A DNA stretch of 64,000 nt, from positions 52,076-116,075 of the forward strand of contig NZ_JWLW01000013.1 of the NCBI RefSeq assembly GCF_000808575.1. Direction: 5' to 3'. The DNA comes from Alteromonas marina. GTDB lineage: Bacteria > Pseudomonadota > Gammaproteobacteria > Enterobacterales > Alteromonadaceae. Numbering within the stretch: the first letter of the stretch is position 1; each line of letters begins with the position of its first letter. The position numbers and the translations under genes are program-made. The notes under the pieces were generated by a model. The model worked only from the letters and a program-made list of their open reading frames with translations, made no database searches and was not told the DNA's origin. Positions 50,883 through 57,506 of this stretch are shown here, piece by piece.

Positions 50883-50987
50883 CATTAAGCTAAGCGGCGC
50901 AGTTGCGTGGGGCATAATGGCGAAGCCGCCCACGTGTTTGTGTCCCAGTGTGCGCGAAGTGCACACGCCTTAATTTGTTTGTTATAA
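50877..50987 (-). repeat. attC site closing cassette C20
   Basis: Cores GCATAAC (50877) and GTTATAA (50981). Shares the ATTAAGCTAAGCGGCGCAGTTGCGTGGGGC left arm with the site at 56478. Confidence 0.87.
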
Positions 50988-51287
50988 GGCATTGCTGATT
51001 ATCAAGTAAATAGCGAAAAGAGCAATGCTGAACCAGGCTTGCTTAAATGCAGCCCTGACACTCTTAATATATGGGAGAAGCTCTGGCCGATAAAGTGGAT
51101 AGTTTTCTGGATTTCCGAATACCATGCCAAAAATTTGATCATAATGTGCAAGTTGTTTTTCTATTTGCTTAGAAAAATTACCCTTTACTTCATGCGCTTT
51201 CTCGAAGAGTTTACTGGCTCTAATACTGGCTCTTATCCAAAGCCCGAGAACAATTCCGAATAAGATAAAGAATACCAGCTCAGTCAA
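50982..51287 (-). CDS. Hypothetical small membrane protein (cassette C20)
   Basis: 101 residues. An N-terminal membrane helix (ELVFFILFGIVLGLWIRASI), an amphipathic central part (KAHEVKGNFSKQIEKQLAHYDQIFGMVFG), and a second helix at the C-terminus (AWFSIALFAIYLIISNAL). Family unknown. The stop is in the attC core; its upstream attC is the one split by the IS. Confidence 0.65.
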   Translation of the reverse strand: MTELVFFILFGIVLGLWIRASIRASKLFEKAHEVKGNFSKQIEKQLAHYDQIFGMVFGNPENYPLYRPELLPYIKSVRAAFKQAWFSIALFAIYLIISNAL

Positions 51288-51304
51288 AACTTATGCCTTA
51301 TAGA

Positions 51305-51310
51305 TACAAT
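51305..51310 (+). promoter_or_regulatory. -10 half of the IS circle-junction promoter
   Basis: TACAAT three bases inside the left end. In the integrated form nothing like a -35 lies 17 bases upstream (AGTCAA). In a circle it would sit 17 bases after TTGACA of the right end. Confidence 0.75.
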
Positions 51311-51322
51311 GACTCCAGTGAA

Positions 51323-51408
51323 ATGCTAGCCTCCGCATTTTCGTGGGTTAGCTGAAAGCCAGTGCCATAATTAGTTTGCTTAAGACTAAATCATTTGGAG
51401 GCTAGCAT
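51323..51408. repeat. 12-bp inverted repeat covering the transposase ribosome site and start
   Basis: ATGCTAGCCTCC (51323-51334) pairs perfectly with GGAGGCTAGCAT (51397-51408), which contains the GGAGG ribosome site and two bases of the ATG. A transcript entering from outside would fold and hide the start. Confidence 0.75.
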
Positions 51409-52561
51409 GAATAAACATAGCATGATTTTTATCGGCTTGGATACGCACAAAGAATTCCATGAAGTAGCTTATTGTGAGGAGCAACGTGGTGCCAGCCCTG
51501 TCCACTACGGACGGATACCTTCATCAAAAGTTAGTGTAAAAAAGCTGCTTCGTCAGTTTGAATCTAAATATCCCGGCGCAACACTTCACGTCGTATATGA
51601 AGCTGGGCCTTGTGGCTACTGGATTTATCGGCTGATAACAAGCTTAGGGCATTGTTGCTATGTCGTGGCTCCGTCTCTTATTCCCAAAAAGCCTGGAGAG
51701 CGAATTAAGACCGACCGCCGAGATGCGCTGAAACTGGTGAAGTTGCTAAAGTCGGAAGACCTTACCCCCATTTATGTACCTGAGCCGGAAGATGAAGCCG
51801 TGCGTGACTTATCCCGTGCTCGAGAAGCGGCAATGAAAGATTTAAAGGAAGCCAAGTACCAGCTTAAAGCACTACTGCTGCGCAACAACATTCGTTATGA
51901 GGGTACAGCCAACTGGTCGAAGAAACACCTTCGCTGGCTCACTGAATTAATATTGCCTCATCCGGCCCAGCAAATAGTCTTGCAGGAGCAACTACAAACT
52001 ATAGAAGAGCGTATCCGGCGACTGGAAAGGCTCGACAATGAGTTAACCCACCATGTGCACCAATGGCGTTATTATCCGGTGGTGAAAGCCGTTCAGGCGA
52101 TGCGCGGTGTTCGATTGCTCGTTGCTGTTGGCGTGGTAGCAGAGCTTGGCGATTTACACCGTTTCGACCATCCAAGAAAACTCATGGCATATTTAGGTTT
52201 AGTCCCCAGCGAACAGTCATCAGGCGGAAAGCGGCACTTAGGTGCTATTACTAAAGCGGGAAATGGCCGAGCACGGCGTTTGCTGATTGAAGGCGCGTAC
52301 AGCTATCGGTATCCAGCGAATGTCTCTACCGAATTACAGTTAAGGCAAGAAGGCTTACCCAAAGACATCGTCGATATTGCTTGGAAAGCACAGCTGCGTC
52401 TGTACAAACGCTATCAGCGCATGAGTAAAAAGGGTAAACACTACAATTTAATCATCACCGCGATAGCCAGAGAAATGGCCGCATATATCTGGGCTATCGC
52501 AAAAGAAGTGGTACTTACACCGGTTAATCCAAAACTAAGACTGAGCCGAGTACCTGCATGA
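51407..52561 (+). CDS. IS110/IS1111 family transposase (DEDD recombinase)
   Basis: 384 residues from ATG 51407 (GGAGG six bases upstream; an in-frame TTG at 51395 is less likely). The N-terminal RuvC-like domain has IGLDTHKEFHEVAYC, VVYEAGPCGYWIYR and KTDRRDALKLVKLL (the DEDD acidic set); then a coiled-coil; and the C-terminal Tnp20 domain has MRGVRLLVAVGVVAELGDLHRFDHPRKLMAYLGLVPSE with SSGGKRHLGAITKAGNGRARRLLIE (catalytic Ser region). Apparently intact. Confidence 0.95.
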   Translation: MNKHSMIFIGLDTHKEFHEVAYCEEQRGASPVHYGRIPSSKVSVKKLLRQFESKYPGATLHVVYEAGPCGYWIYRLITSLGHCCYVVAPSLIPKKPGERIKTDRRDALKLVKLLKSEDLTPIYVPEPEDEAVRDLSRAREAAMKDLKEAKYQLKALLLRNNIRYEGTANWSKKHLRWLTELILPHPAQQIVLQEQLQTIEERIRRLERLDNELTHHVHQWRYYPVVKAVQAMRGVRLLVAVGVVAELGDLHRFDHPRKLMAYLGLVPSEQSSGGKRHLGAITKAGNGRARRLLIEGAYSYRYPANVSTELQLRQEGLPKDIVDIAWKAQLRLYKRYQRMSKKGKHYNLIITAIAREMAAYIWAIAKEVVLTPVNPKLRLSRVPA

Positions 52562-52879
52562 TAAACGAGTTTGAGCTAACGCGTTCGGATCAGGCCGCGG
52601 AATGTGGCACAACCTACGAGGTCGTTATGATGGCAGTCACTTAACTGTGATTGAACCACGAGCATAGACTGATGAGAAGGTGGCCACGGCGGAGTGAGTA
52701 AGGTAGGCGCTATTCATTAAATTAATGAATAATCCACGAATACCAGCTTGATAACCGACGACATTACTGCCTCATCCGGTGCGTTAGCTCAATTTATAAT
52801 GAGTGGGAAACAAAGCTAATTATGGGCTGAAAGAGTGTCAGGAAAATACTCGTTCAGGGTTGACAAAGGGAGTCATACC
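52562..52879 (+). ncRNA. Candidate bridge-RNA region in the IS right end
   Basis: 318 non-coding bases between the transposase stop and the IS end. In the IS1111 group the structured bridge RNA that pairs with target and donor DNA is encoded at this end. Visible structure: ATTCATTAA / TTAATGAAT hairpin (52712-52730). AGTAAGG (52697-52703) and CGTTAT (52623-52628) match parts of the target complement CCTTAGTAAGGCGTTATAAGG. Boundaries and loops are not determined here. Confidence 0.55.
52860..52865 (+). promoter_or_regulatory. -35 half of the IS circle-junction promoter
   Basis: TTGACA, 14 bases before the IS right end. On circularisation it is 17 bases from TACAAT of the left end, a near-consensus promoter facing the transposase gene. 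Confidence 0.75.
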
Positions 52880-52969
52880 AACGCCTTACTAAGGGGCGCA
52901 TAAATGCTTGGCTAAAATTAGCGACGAAGGAGCACAAGCCAAGCGTTTTGCGTCCTTTTAAGTAACTTG

Positions 52970-53563
52970 TTATATGCCTGTAGTCGTTAAAATTTTCTCG
53001 ATTGCACTTAACTGTAAGTCCAATTGAGCTTCATTAATATGACCTTTTTGATATGCCATTTCAAATTCCAAGAGTTTTAGTGTTTGTTCTAAAACCTTGA
53101 GATATAAAGGAGCATTATATGTACGACTTCTTTTAAGGTTGATTAAATATTCGTTCAGATCACTTAACGTTGTCCCTGATAAATTTTTGCTGACTATATT
53201 TTGCATTAAGAAAGTGTCTAAATATTCTGGGTATGGTGGTGGGTTTTTTAAAAAGAACTCAGCCTTCAATTCATCTTCTTTTGGCAATTTATTAAAATAT
53301 TCTATCAATTCTTCACTATATTCATAACAAGTCTCTACTGAAGAAATCGATGACTGTAAAAGTTTAATTACATCTTGTTTTTCTTTTTGTTTCGCTTCGT
53401 AATTTGTAATAGATATAGCTAATAGAACACCAACTAATGTCGCAACAAGAGTAAGAAAGAAATTAATTCCGACACTATAACGCTCAATAACACTTTTAAA
53501 TTTAGGTATAAACGTAAAGACACCAAGAAAACAAAGAAGAATAGTGAGTATTATGTAAAGCAT
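52970..53563 (-). CDS. Hypothetical membrane protein (cassette C19)
   Basis: 197 residues. Two N-terminal membrane helices (LYIILTILLCFLGVFTFIP and INFFLTLVATLVGVLLAIS), then a soluble helical domain of about 140 residues rich in Leu, Glu and Lys. A/T-rich codon use compared with the core genes, suggesting foreign origin. No family recognised. The stop is in the attC core. Confidence 0.68.
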   Translation of the reverse strand: MLYIILTILLCFLGVFTFIPKFKSVIERYSVGINFFLTLVATLVGVLLAISITNYEAKQKEKQDVIKLLQSSISSVETCYEYSEELIEYFNKLPKEDELKAEFFLKNPPPYPEYLDTFLMQNIVSKNLSGTTLSDLNEYLINLKRSRTYNAPLYLKVLEQTLKLLEFEMAYQKGHINEAQLDLQLSAIEKILTTTGI

Positions 53564-53608
53564 TTTAATCCTTTTAAATGATGAAAAATATAAGTCGAAG
53601 CGCTAGGC

Positions 53609-53725
53609 ATATAACACCCGCATAACGGGCAAAAATATGTAGGCTACAATACCAAGCGAAGCGCAGGGAGCCTACGTATTTTTGTCCCAGCGAACGTAGT
53701 GAGCGAGTTTATGCGCTTGTTAAAC
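53609..53725 (-). repeat. attC site closing cassette C18
   Basis: Cores ATATAAC (53609) and GTTAAAC (53719). ACCCGCATAACGGGC / TAGGCTACAATACC subfamily. Confidence 0.88.
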
Positions 53726-53776
53726 CAACAATGATGGCCTAAACTGACCTAATTAAAGACCTTTTAGGAGACCGTT

Positions 53777-54025
53777 ATGGCGGCGAGAGTTTTGGCAGAT
53801 GTTGCTGCAAGTATTACTGAACTAAAAGCTAACCCTATGAAAGTTGCGAGCAGTGCATATGGCGACCCTGTCGCTATATTGAATAGGAATGAACCCGCAT
53901 TCTACTGTGTCCCGGCTGAGATTTACGAAAAAATGATGGATCGTTTGGAGGATCTGGAACTACTACAGCTTGTTAGTGAAAGGCAAGGTGAAGAAAGCGT
54001 TTCGGTGAATTTGGATGACCTATAA
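53777..54025 (+). CDS. Phd/StbD-type antitoxin (cassette C18, inverted)
   Basis: 82 residues: RVLADVAASITELKANPMKVASSAYGDPVAILNRNEPAFYCVPAEIYEKMMDRLEDLELLQLV is the StbD/YefM-Phd fold. TAGGAG before the ATG. Overlaps the toxin gene by 11 bases. + strand, against the array. Confidence 0.9.
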   Translation: MAARVLADVAASITELKANPMKVASSAYGDPVAILNRNEPAFYCVPAEIYEKMMDRLEDLELLQLVSERQGEESVSVNLDDL

Positions 54026-54308
54026 ATTAGAGTTTAAGAGAAGCGCCCTAAAAGAATGGAATAAACTAGGTAGCACTTTGCAGCAACAACTGAAAAAGAA
54101 GTTAGCAGAGAGATTAAAAACACCGCACGTAGCCCCAGATAGAGTGTTAGGTGCCGATAATGTTTATAAAATAAAATTACGTCAATCAGGATATAGGTTG
54201 GTTTATCGGGTACTTGATGACGTAGTTGTAGTTACAGTAATTGCAGTGGGAAAACGCGAGAGAAATGAGGCTTACAAAAAAGCATTAAAGAGACTTGATG
54301 CTGAATAA
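54015..54308 (+). CDS. RelE/StbE-type toxin (cassette C18, inverted)
   Basis: 97 residues: YKLEFKRSALKEWNKLGSTLQQQLKKKLAERLKTPHVAPDRVLGADNVYKIKLRQSGYRLVYRVLDDVVVVTVIAVGKRER, classic RelE ribosome-dependent mRNase with the basic LRQSGYRLVY and GKRER segments. Starts inside the antitoxin gene. Confidence 0.93.
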   Translation: MTYKLEFKRSALKEWNKLGSTLQQQLKKKLAERLKTPHVAPDRVLGADNVYKIKLRQSGYRLVYRVLDDVVVVTVIAVGKRERNEAYKKALKRLDAE

Positions 54309-54310
54309 GG

Positions 54311-54424
54311 GTTCAACACCCACATAAGGGGCAGTAACGCGTGGGCTAAAATCCAAGCGAAGCGACTGAGCCCACGTGTTACTGTCCCAGTGAGCCTGCG
54401 AGCGACTTAATGTGATTGTTATAC
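54311..54424 (-). repeat. attC site closing cassette C17
   Basis: Cores GTTCAAC (54311) and GTTATAC (54418). Arms AGTAACGCGTGGGCT / AGCCCACGTGTTACT pair closely. Confidence 0.87.
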
Positions 54425-54430
54425 GCGCCT

Positions 54431-54727
54431 TTATACCGCCGCCAGATTATAGGGAGATACATGTAAAGAACTTTGATATTGTCGCGTTTGCCATAAATCA
54501 AAAGCATTTTGCAAACGTAGCCAATGGTCAGCTGAAGGCTTACCAAAGACCAGCTCCAGACGAAGTGCCATCTCTGGGGTGATGGCTCCTTTGCCATTAA
54601 GCACTTTTGACAGTGTTTTGCGGCTAACATCTAAATGCTGAGCGACATCAGTTATAGTGAGTTCTAGAGCTTCAATAACAAGTTCTTTGAGTATCTCACC
54701 GGGATGTGCTGGGTTATGCATATTCAT
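54431..54727 (-). CDS. higA: HigA-family antitoxin (cassette C17)
   Basis: 98 residues with the Hig[59 protein letters not shown]. The first residues MNMHNP are shared with the HigA of C24, the helices less so. Start overlaps the higB stop. The stop lies 7 bases beyond the attC core. Confidence 0.9.
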   Translation of the reverse strand: MNMHNPAHPGEILKELVIEALELTITDVAQHLDVSRKTLSKVLNGKGAITPEMALRLELVFGKPSADHWLRLQNAFDLWQTRQYQSSLHVSPYNLAAV

Positions 54728-55005
54728 TAGTGATAATCCTCGTAGTTAACGATTTCGACATCTCGTCCAACAAAGCGATAAGTAACTCTCCAGTTACCAC
54801 TCACTCTGACAGACCAAATATCATTTCTGCTACCTTTGAGTTTATGCATATAAAGACCGGGCAAATCCATGTCATCAGGCGCTTCGGCTTGATCGAGATT
54901 GGACAGGATCAGACGAAGCTTATTTTCATGCTTCTTCTGAATTCCTGATGTGGTTCCTTTAGCGTAAAACTTCTGAAGGCCTTTATGTATAAAACTCTTA
55001 ATCAT
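54727..55005 (-). CDS. higB: HigB-family toxin (cassette C17)
   Basis: 92 residues: [52 protein letters not shown], ending YEDYH. Same length and layout as the HigB of C24 but divergent, so the pairs may not cross-neutralise. Array orientation. Confidence 0.9.
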   Translation of the reverse strand: MIKSFIHKGLQKFYAKGTTSGIQKKHENKLRLILSNLDQAEAPDDMDLPGLYMHKLKGSRNDIWSVRVSGNWRVTYRFVGRDVEIVNYEDYH

Positions 55006-55056
55006 GCAGTTATTGTAACCTCATGGGTTACGAGTTGCCAGTGGAATTTTCGGCGC

Positions 55057-55164
55057 GTATAACTTTCCAATAACGGGCGCAAACATGTGGGGCATAATGG
55101 CGCAGCCGCCCCATGTGTATGCGTCCCAGCGAACGTAGTGAGTGAGTTTATTGGATTGTTATAT
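55057..55164 (-). repeat. attC site closing cassette C16
   Basis: Cores GTATAAC (55057) and GTTATAT (55158). AACTTTCCAATAACGGGCGC major subfamily. Confidence 0.9.
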
Positions 55165-55491
55165 GCCTTGTTTATTAAACCTGATGACATCTTTGTGTAA
55201 CCCATAAGACATGCTCAATCCAAGCGTGTCGTTAAAATAGAACTGAATATATCCATTATTGAGCCTAGCTTCCCAGTTACTGATATTGTCGTAGCGAGAA
55301 AGGTATAGATTTACTTTTTTCTGTCTCCCAAGGTTCCAAGACCTTCCAATGGGATCGTCGTACCAAGCACTTGAAACAATGCCATCCGTTTCATAAATAG
55401 CTACATTGTAAGCTGCATTTGAAACTTTATATTGCCTTTCCTCTTCGGACTCAAAAAAGACGGGGCTGCCAACCTTTTTTAATATAGCCAA
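55159..55491 (-). CDS. Hypothetical protein (cassette C16), start uncertain
   Basis: 110 residues from TTG 55491, family unknown: ILKKVGSPVFFESEEERQYKVSNAAYNVAIYETDG, ending in a beta-rich part. The same frame stays open and protein-like upstream to about 55554 (IIWFKKLKSPHVPLDIPIEDG), where AAAGGA is followed by ATT rather than a normal start. The real protein is probably about 131 residues with a rare start codon, or the start was lost by mutation. The stop is in the attC core. Confidence 0.6.
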   Translation of the reverse strand: MAILKKVGSPVFFESEEERQYKVSNAAYNVAIYETDGIVSSAWYDDPIGRSWNLGRQKKVNLYLSRYDNISNWEARLNNGYIQFYFNDTLGLSMSYGLHKDVIRFNKQGI

Positions 55492-55571
55492 TCCATCTTC
55501 TATTGGAATGTCTAAAGGTACGTGAGGGCTTTTGAGTTTTTTAAACCAGATAATGTCCGTATTCCTTTGGC

Positions 55572-55679
55572 ATATAACTTTCCAATAACGGGCGCAGACA
55601 TGTGGGGCATACTGGCGAAGCCGCCCCGCGTGTATGCGTCCCAGCGAACGAAGTGAGTGTGTTAATTGGCTTGTTATAT
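55572..55679 (-). repeat. attC site closing cassette C15
   Basis: Cores ATATAAC (55572) and GTTATAT (55673). Major AACTTTCCAATAACGGGCGC subfamily. Confidence 0.9.
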
Positions 55680-55686
55680 GCGTTGC

Positions 55687-56055
55687 TCATTTAAACCACT
55701 CGTCTTTGTGAGACTTGATTGTAACTTCGTCGACCTCTGGGAGTTCACTTAACTTTAAGCCACATGAATTACATGAGACAGCCCACATACCTGATTTAGA
55801 ATAAAAACTACCGTTGAATATGATGTTTAACAAGGAATAAAAGCGTTTACCACAACGTGGGCAGGTTGATAATGACAGTCGAAGCAATAAAAAGAGAAAA
55901 AGGTAGATGAATAGTGGGGCAATGAATCCTAGTGGCGGAAATAATAAGCCAAGAAAGATACCTATTGATACTAAATAAAAGCACGGCCAGCGAGCAGAAT
56001 GTAGGTTGTCAGAACGAAGCTTGATTTTTCTTAGACCAGTGAAATATTCTTCCAT
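55687..56055 (-). CDS. Hypothetical membrane protein with zinc-ribbon (cassette C15)
   Basis: 122 residues. Two closely spaced membrane helices (PCFYLVSIGIFLGLLF and GFIAPLFIYLFLFLLLRLSL), then CPRCGKRFYS and CNSCGLKLSE, a four-Cys zinc ribbon, and a short tail. Function unknown. Confidence 0.68.
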   Translation of the reverse strand: MEEYFTGLRKIKLRSDNLHSARWPCFYLVSIGIFLGLLFPPLGFIAPLFIYLFLFLLLRLSLSTCPRCGKRFYSLLNIIFNGSFYSKSGMWAVSCNSCGLKLSELPEVDEVTIKSHKDEWFK

Positions 56056-56074
56056 GAGTTAAGTACCAATTAGC

Positions 56075-56182
56075 ATATAACTTTCCAATAACGGGCGCAG
56101 ACATGTGGGGCATAATGGCGAAGCCGCCCCGCGTGTATGCGTCCCAACGAACGCAGTGAGTGAGTTGATTGGGTTGTTATGT
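56075..56182 (-). repeat. attC site closing cassette C14
   Basis: Cores ATATAAC (56075) and GTTATGT (56176). Major subfamily; CGTCCCAACG instead of CGTCCCAGCG. Confidence 0.9.
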
Positions 56183-56188
56183 ACGTTG

Positions 56189-56458
56189 CTAAAACTGCCT
56201 TTCACATGGTATTCCGTCATTGTCGCCATCCATTTTTGTATTTGGGCAGTTTTCTAAGAAAAATTTTGCTTCTTCATAAGATGTCATTTGACTGCAATGT
56301 TGTCTACCATCGCAACGAAATGAAAAACGGTCTGCTTGAATTAGAGTTTCTTGTGTAGGTAAGGCAGGTTGTGGCAATACTTCCACGTTTTGATCGTTCT
56401 TAGAGTAAATAAAGGCTCCAATTAGAACGGCTAAAAGTAGTAATAATTTCTTTGACAT
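56189..56458 (-). CDS. Excalibur-domain protein (cassette C14)
   Basis: 89 residues. N-terminal helix (KLLLLLAVLIGAFIYS) acts as signal or anchor; the C-terminal 40 residues are an Excalibur calcium-binding domain: FRCDGRQHCSQMTSYEEAKFFLENCPNTKMDGDNDGIPCERQF, with three or four Cys and the DGDNDGIPCE loop. Predicted to face the periplasm. Such domains often accompany secreted nucleases; here it stands alone. Confidence 0.82.
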   Translation of the reverse strand: MSKKLLLLLAVLIGAFIYSKNDQNVEVLPQPALPTQETLIQADRFSFRCDGRQHCSQMTSYEEAKFFLENCPNTKMDGDNDGIPCERQF

Positions 56459-56477
56459 CTAAATTTCTTCCCTGAGT

Positions 56478-56586
56478 ACATAACATTAAGCTAAGCGGCG
56501 CAGTTGCGTGGGGCATAATGGCGAAGCCGCCCCGCGTAAATGCGTCCGAGCGACCGAAGGGAGTGGTCTTAAGCGCCTTGTTATAA
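56478..56586 (-). repeat. attC site closing cassette C13
   Basis: Cores ACATAAC (56478) and GTTATAA (56580). ATTAAGCTAAGCGGCGCAGTTGCG left arm as at 50877. Confidence 0.87.
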
Positions 56587-56898
56587 GCAGAGCCAGTTCC
56601 TTTGGTCTTTTTAAAAACTGATAAAGCCAGCATACGATTGATTGTCAACGCAGACAAGAAAAACGACTGTGCAGTGATGTTTTTGATTTGACTGAAGCTA
56701 GCCGCCATCTGAGCTGTCGAGTGTAATGGCGCTTGCGAGGTTCAACTAATAACTTGGCGATAAAGCGCCTATTACACCACCTTTGAGTTATGAGCGGCGG
56801 ATTTAAACCTACCACAAGCCAGAGCGATGCTAATGAAAACAGGTGAGGGCAGTTACACTGGGATTTTTATAAAGCCAAACGCGGTTTAGGCTGACGCC
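56587..56898 (-). other. Cassette C13 without a convincing gene
   Basis: About 310 bases between two attC sites. The only - strand frame with a start (56708) runs straight through the attC into the next cassette, so it is not a normal cassette gene. A possible promoter is read leftward within it (see 56620-56648). Confidence 0.6.
56620..56648 (-). promoter_or_regulatory. Possible promoter in the gene-less cassette C13
   Basis: On the - strand TTGACA (56648-56643), 17 bases, TTTATC (56625-56620). A consensus -35 with correct spacing and a weak -10, directed toward cassettes C14 and beyond. Confidence 0.35.
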
Positions 56899-57004
56899 TT
56901 ATAACTTTTAAATATGGGGCACAAACTGGCAGGCTATAATGGCGAAGCCGCCTGCCTGTTTGTGTCCCAGCCCGCCTGCGGGCGACATGATTTTTTTGTT
57001 ATAC
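56899..57004 (-). repeat. attC site closing cassette C12
   Basis: Cores TTATAAC (56899) and GTTATAC (56998). GCACAAACTGGCAGGCTAT / GCCTGCCTGTTTGTGTC arms pair well. Confidence 0.88.
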
Positions 57005-57023
57005 GCCAAGTCAGAACAACCTT

Positions 57024-57383
57024 TCATAGCTTTTTTGTGCTAATAACATTTGGGTATGGTGTAAAACCCCAGAGCCAATAACCGCATAGCAAATAAGAAA
57101 GAATGACACCAAATGTAACGAAAAAAGTTATCCAGGAGCCGTCGGAAACAACAAACAATGTTATGAAAGTGACAATGCCAACTAAACCTGAGTAAGACAT
57201 CCACTTTTCATGGGCTTTACTATCAAATTTCACTTTTTTCTTGCCACTACTAAGAAACGATTCTGTTAAGTTCGCTTTGCAGGAAGGGCACAAAAAACCT
57301 TTATTAAAGCCCAGCTTGTATCCATCTACAGCATCCGTGCAAGGAAACTTAATATGGCAGTTGCAGCAACAGTATTTCATCAT
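57024..57383 (-). CDS. Hypothetical zinc-ribbon membrane protein (cassette C12)
   Basis: 119 residues. YCCCNCHIKFPC and FLCPSCKANLTE form a Cys-rich zinc site at the N-terminus; two membrane helices follow (GLVGIVTFITLFVVSDG and FFVTFGVILSYLLCGYWLWG). Start ATGATG six bases from the upstream attC core. Function unknown. Confidence 0.68.
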   Translation of the reverse strand: MMKYCCCNCHIKFPCTDAVDGYKLGFNKGFLCPSCKANLTESFLSSGKKKVKFDSKAHEKWMSYSGLVGIVTFITLFVVSDGSWITFFVTFGVILSYLLCGYWLWGFTPYPNVISTKKL

Positions 57384-57386
57384 GGC

Positions 57387-57501
57387 GTATAACTTTTAAA
57401 TAAGGGGCGCAGGCATGTGGGCTAAAATCCGAACGAAGTGAGCAGCCCACATGTTTGCGTCCCAGCCCGCGCAGTGGGCGAGCTTGATTTTTTTGTTATA
57501 C
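57387..57501 (-). repeat. attC site closing cassette C11
   Basis: Cores GTATAAC (57387) and GTTATAC (57495). AAATAAGGGGCGCAGGCATGTGGGCT left arm. Confidence 0.88.
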
Positions 57502-57506
57502 ACAAT

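Larger units (their letters stand above)
51302..52879 (+). mobile_element. IS110-family, IS1111-group insertion sequence (1578 bp) in an attC
   Basis: Subterminal inverted repeats ATGACTCC (51309-51316) and GGAGTCAT (52869-52876), with 7 bases outside on the left and 3 on the right, the exact IS1111-group geometry. No target duplication. The flanks rejoin to an intact attC core. Contains one DEDD transposase gene and a 318-base non-coding right end. A published IS1111-attC group specifically targets attC sites; this looks like a member. Confidence 0.93.
51298..52975 (-). repeat. attC site closing cassette C19, interrupted by an IS
   Basis: The outer core reads TTAT at 51298-51301 and AAC at 52880-52882, with the IS between them. 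The rest of the site (GCCTTACTAAGGGGCG ... CGTCC) runs from 52883 to GTTATAT at 52969-52975. Rejoining the flanks gives GCCTTATAACGCC, a normal core context found elsewhere in the array (56896-56905). Confidence 0.88.

Noticed and set aside
56400..56708. 102-codon frame spanning cassette C13, its attC and C14
   Set aside because: It crosses an attC and continues antisense to normal cassette logic; its last third is translated attC sequence also seen in other frames (FAIMPHATAPLSLM).
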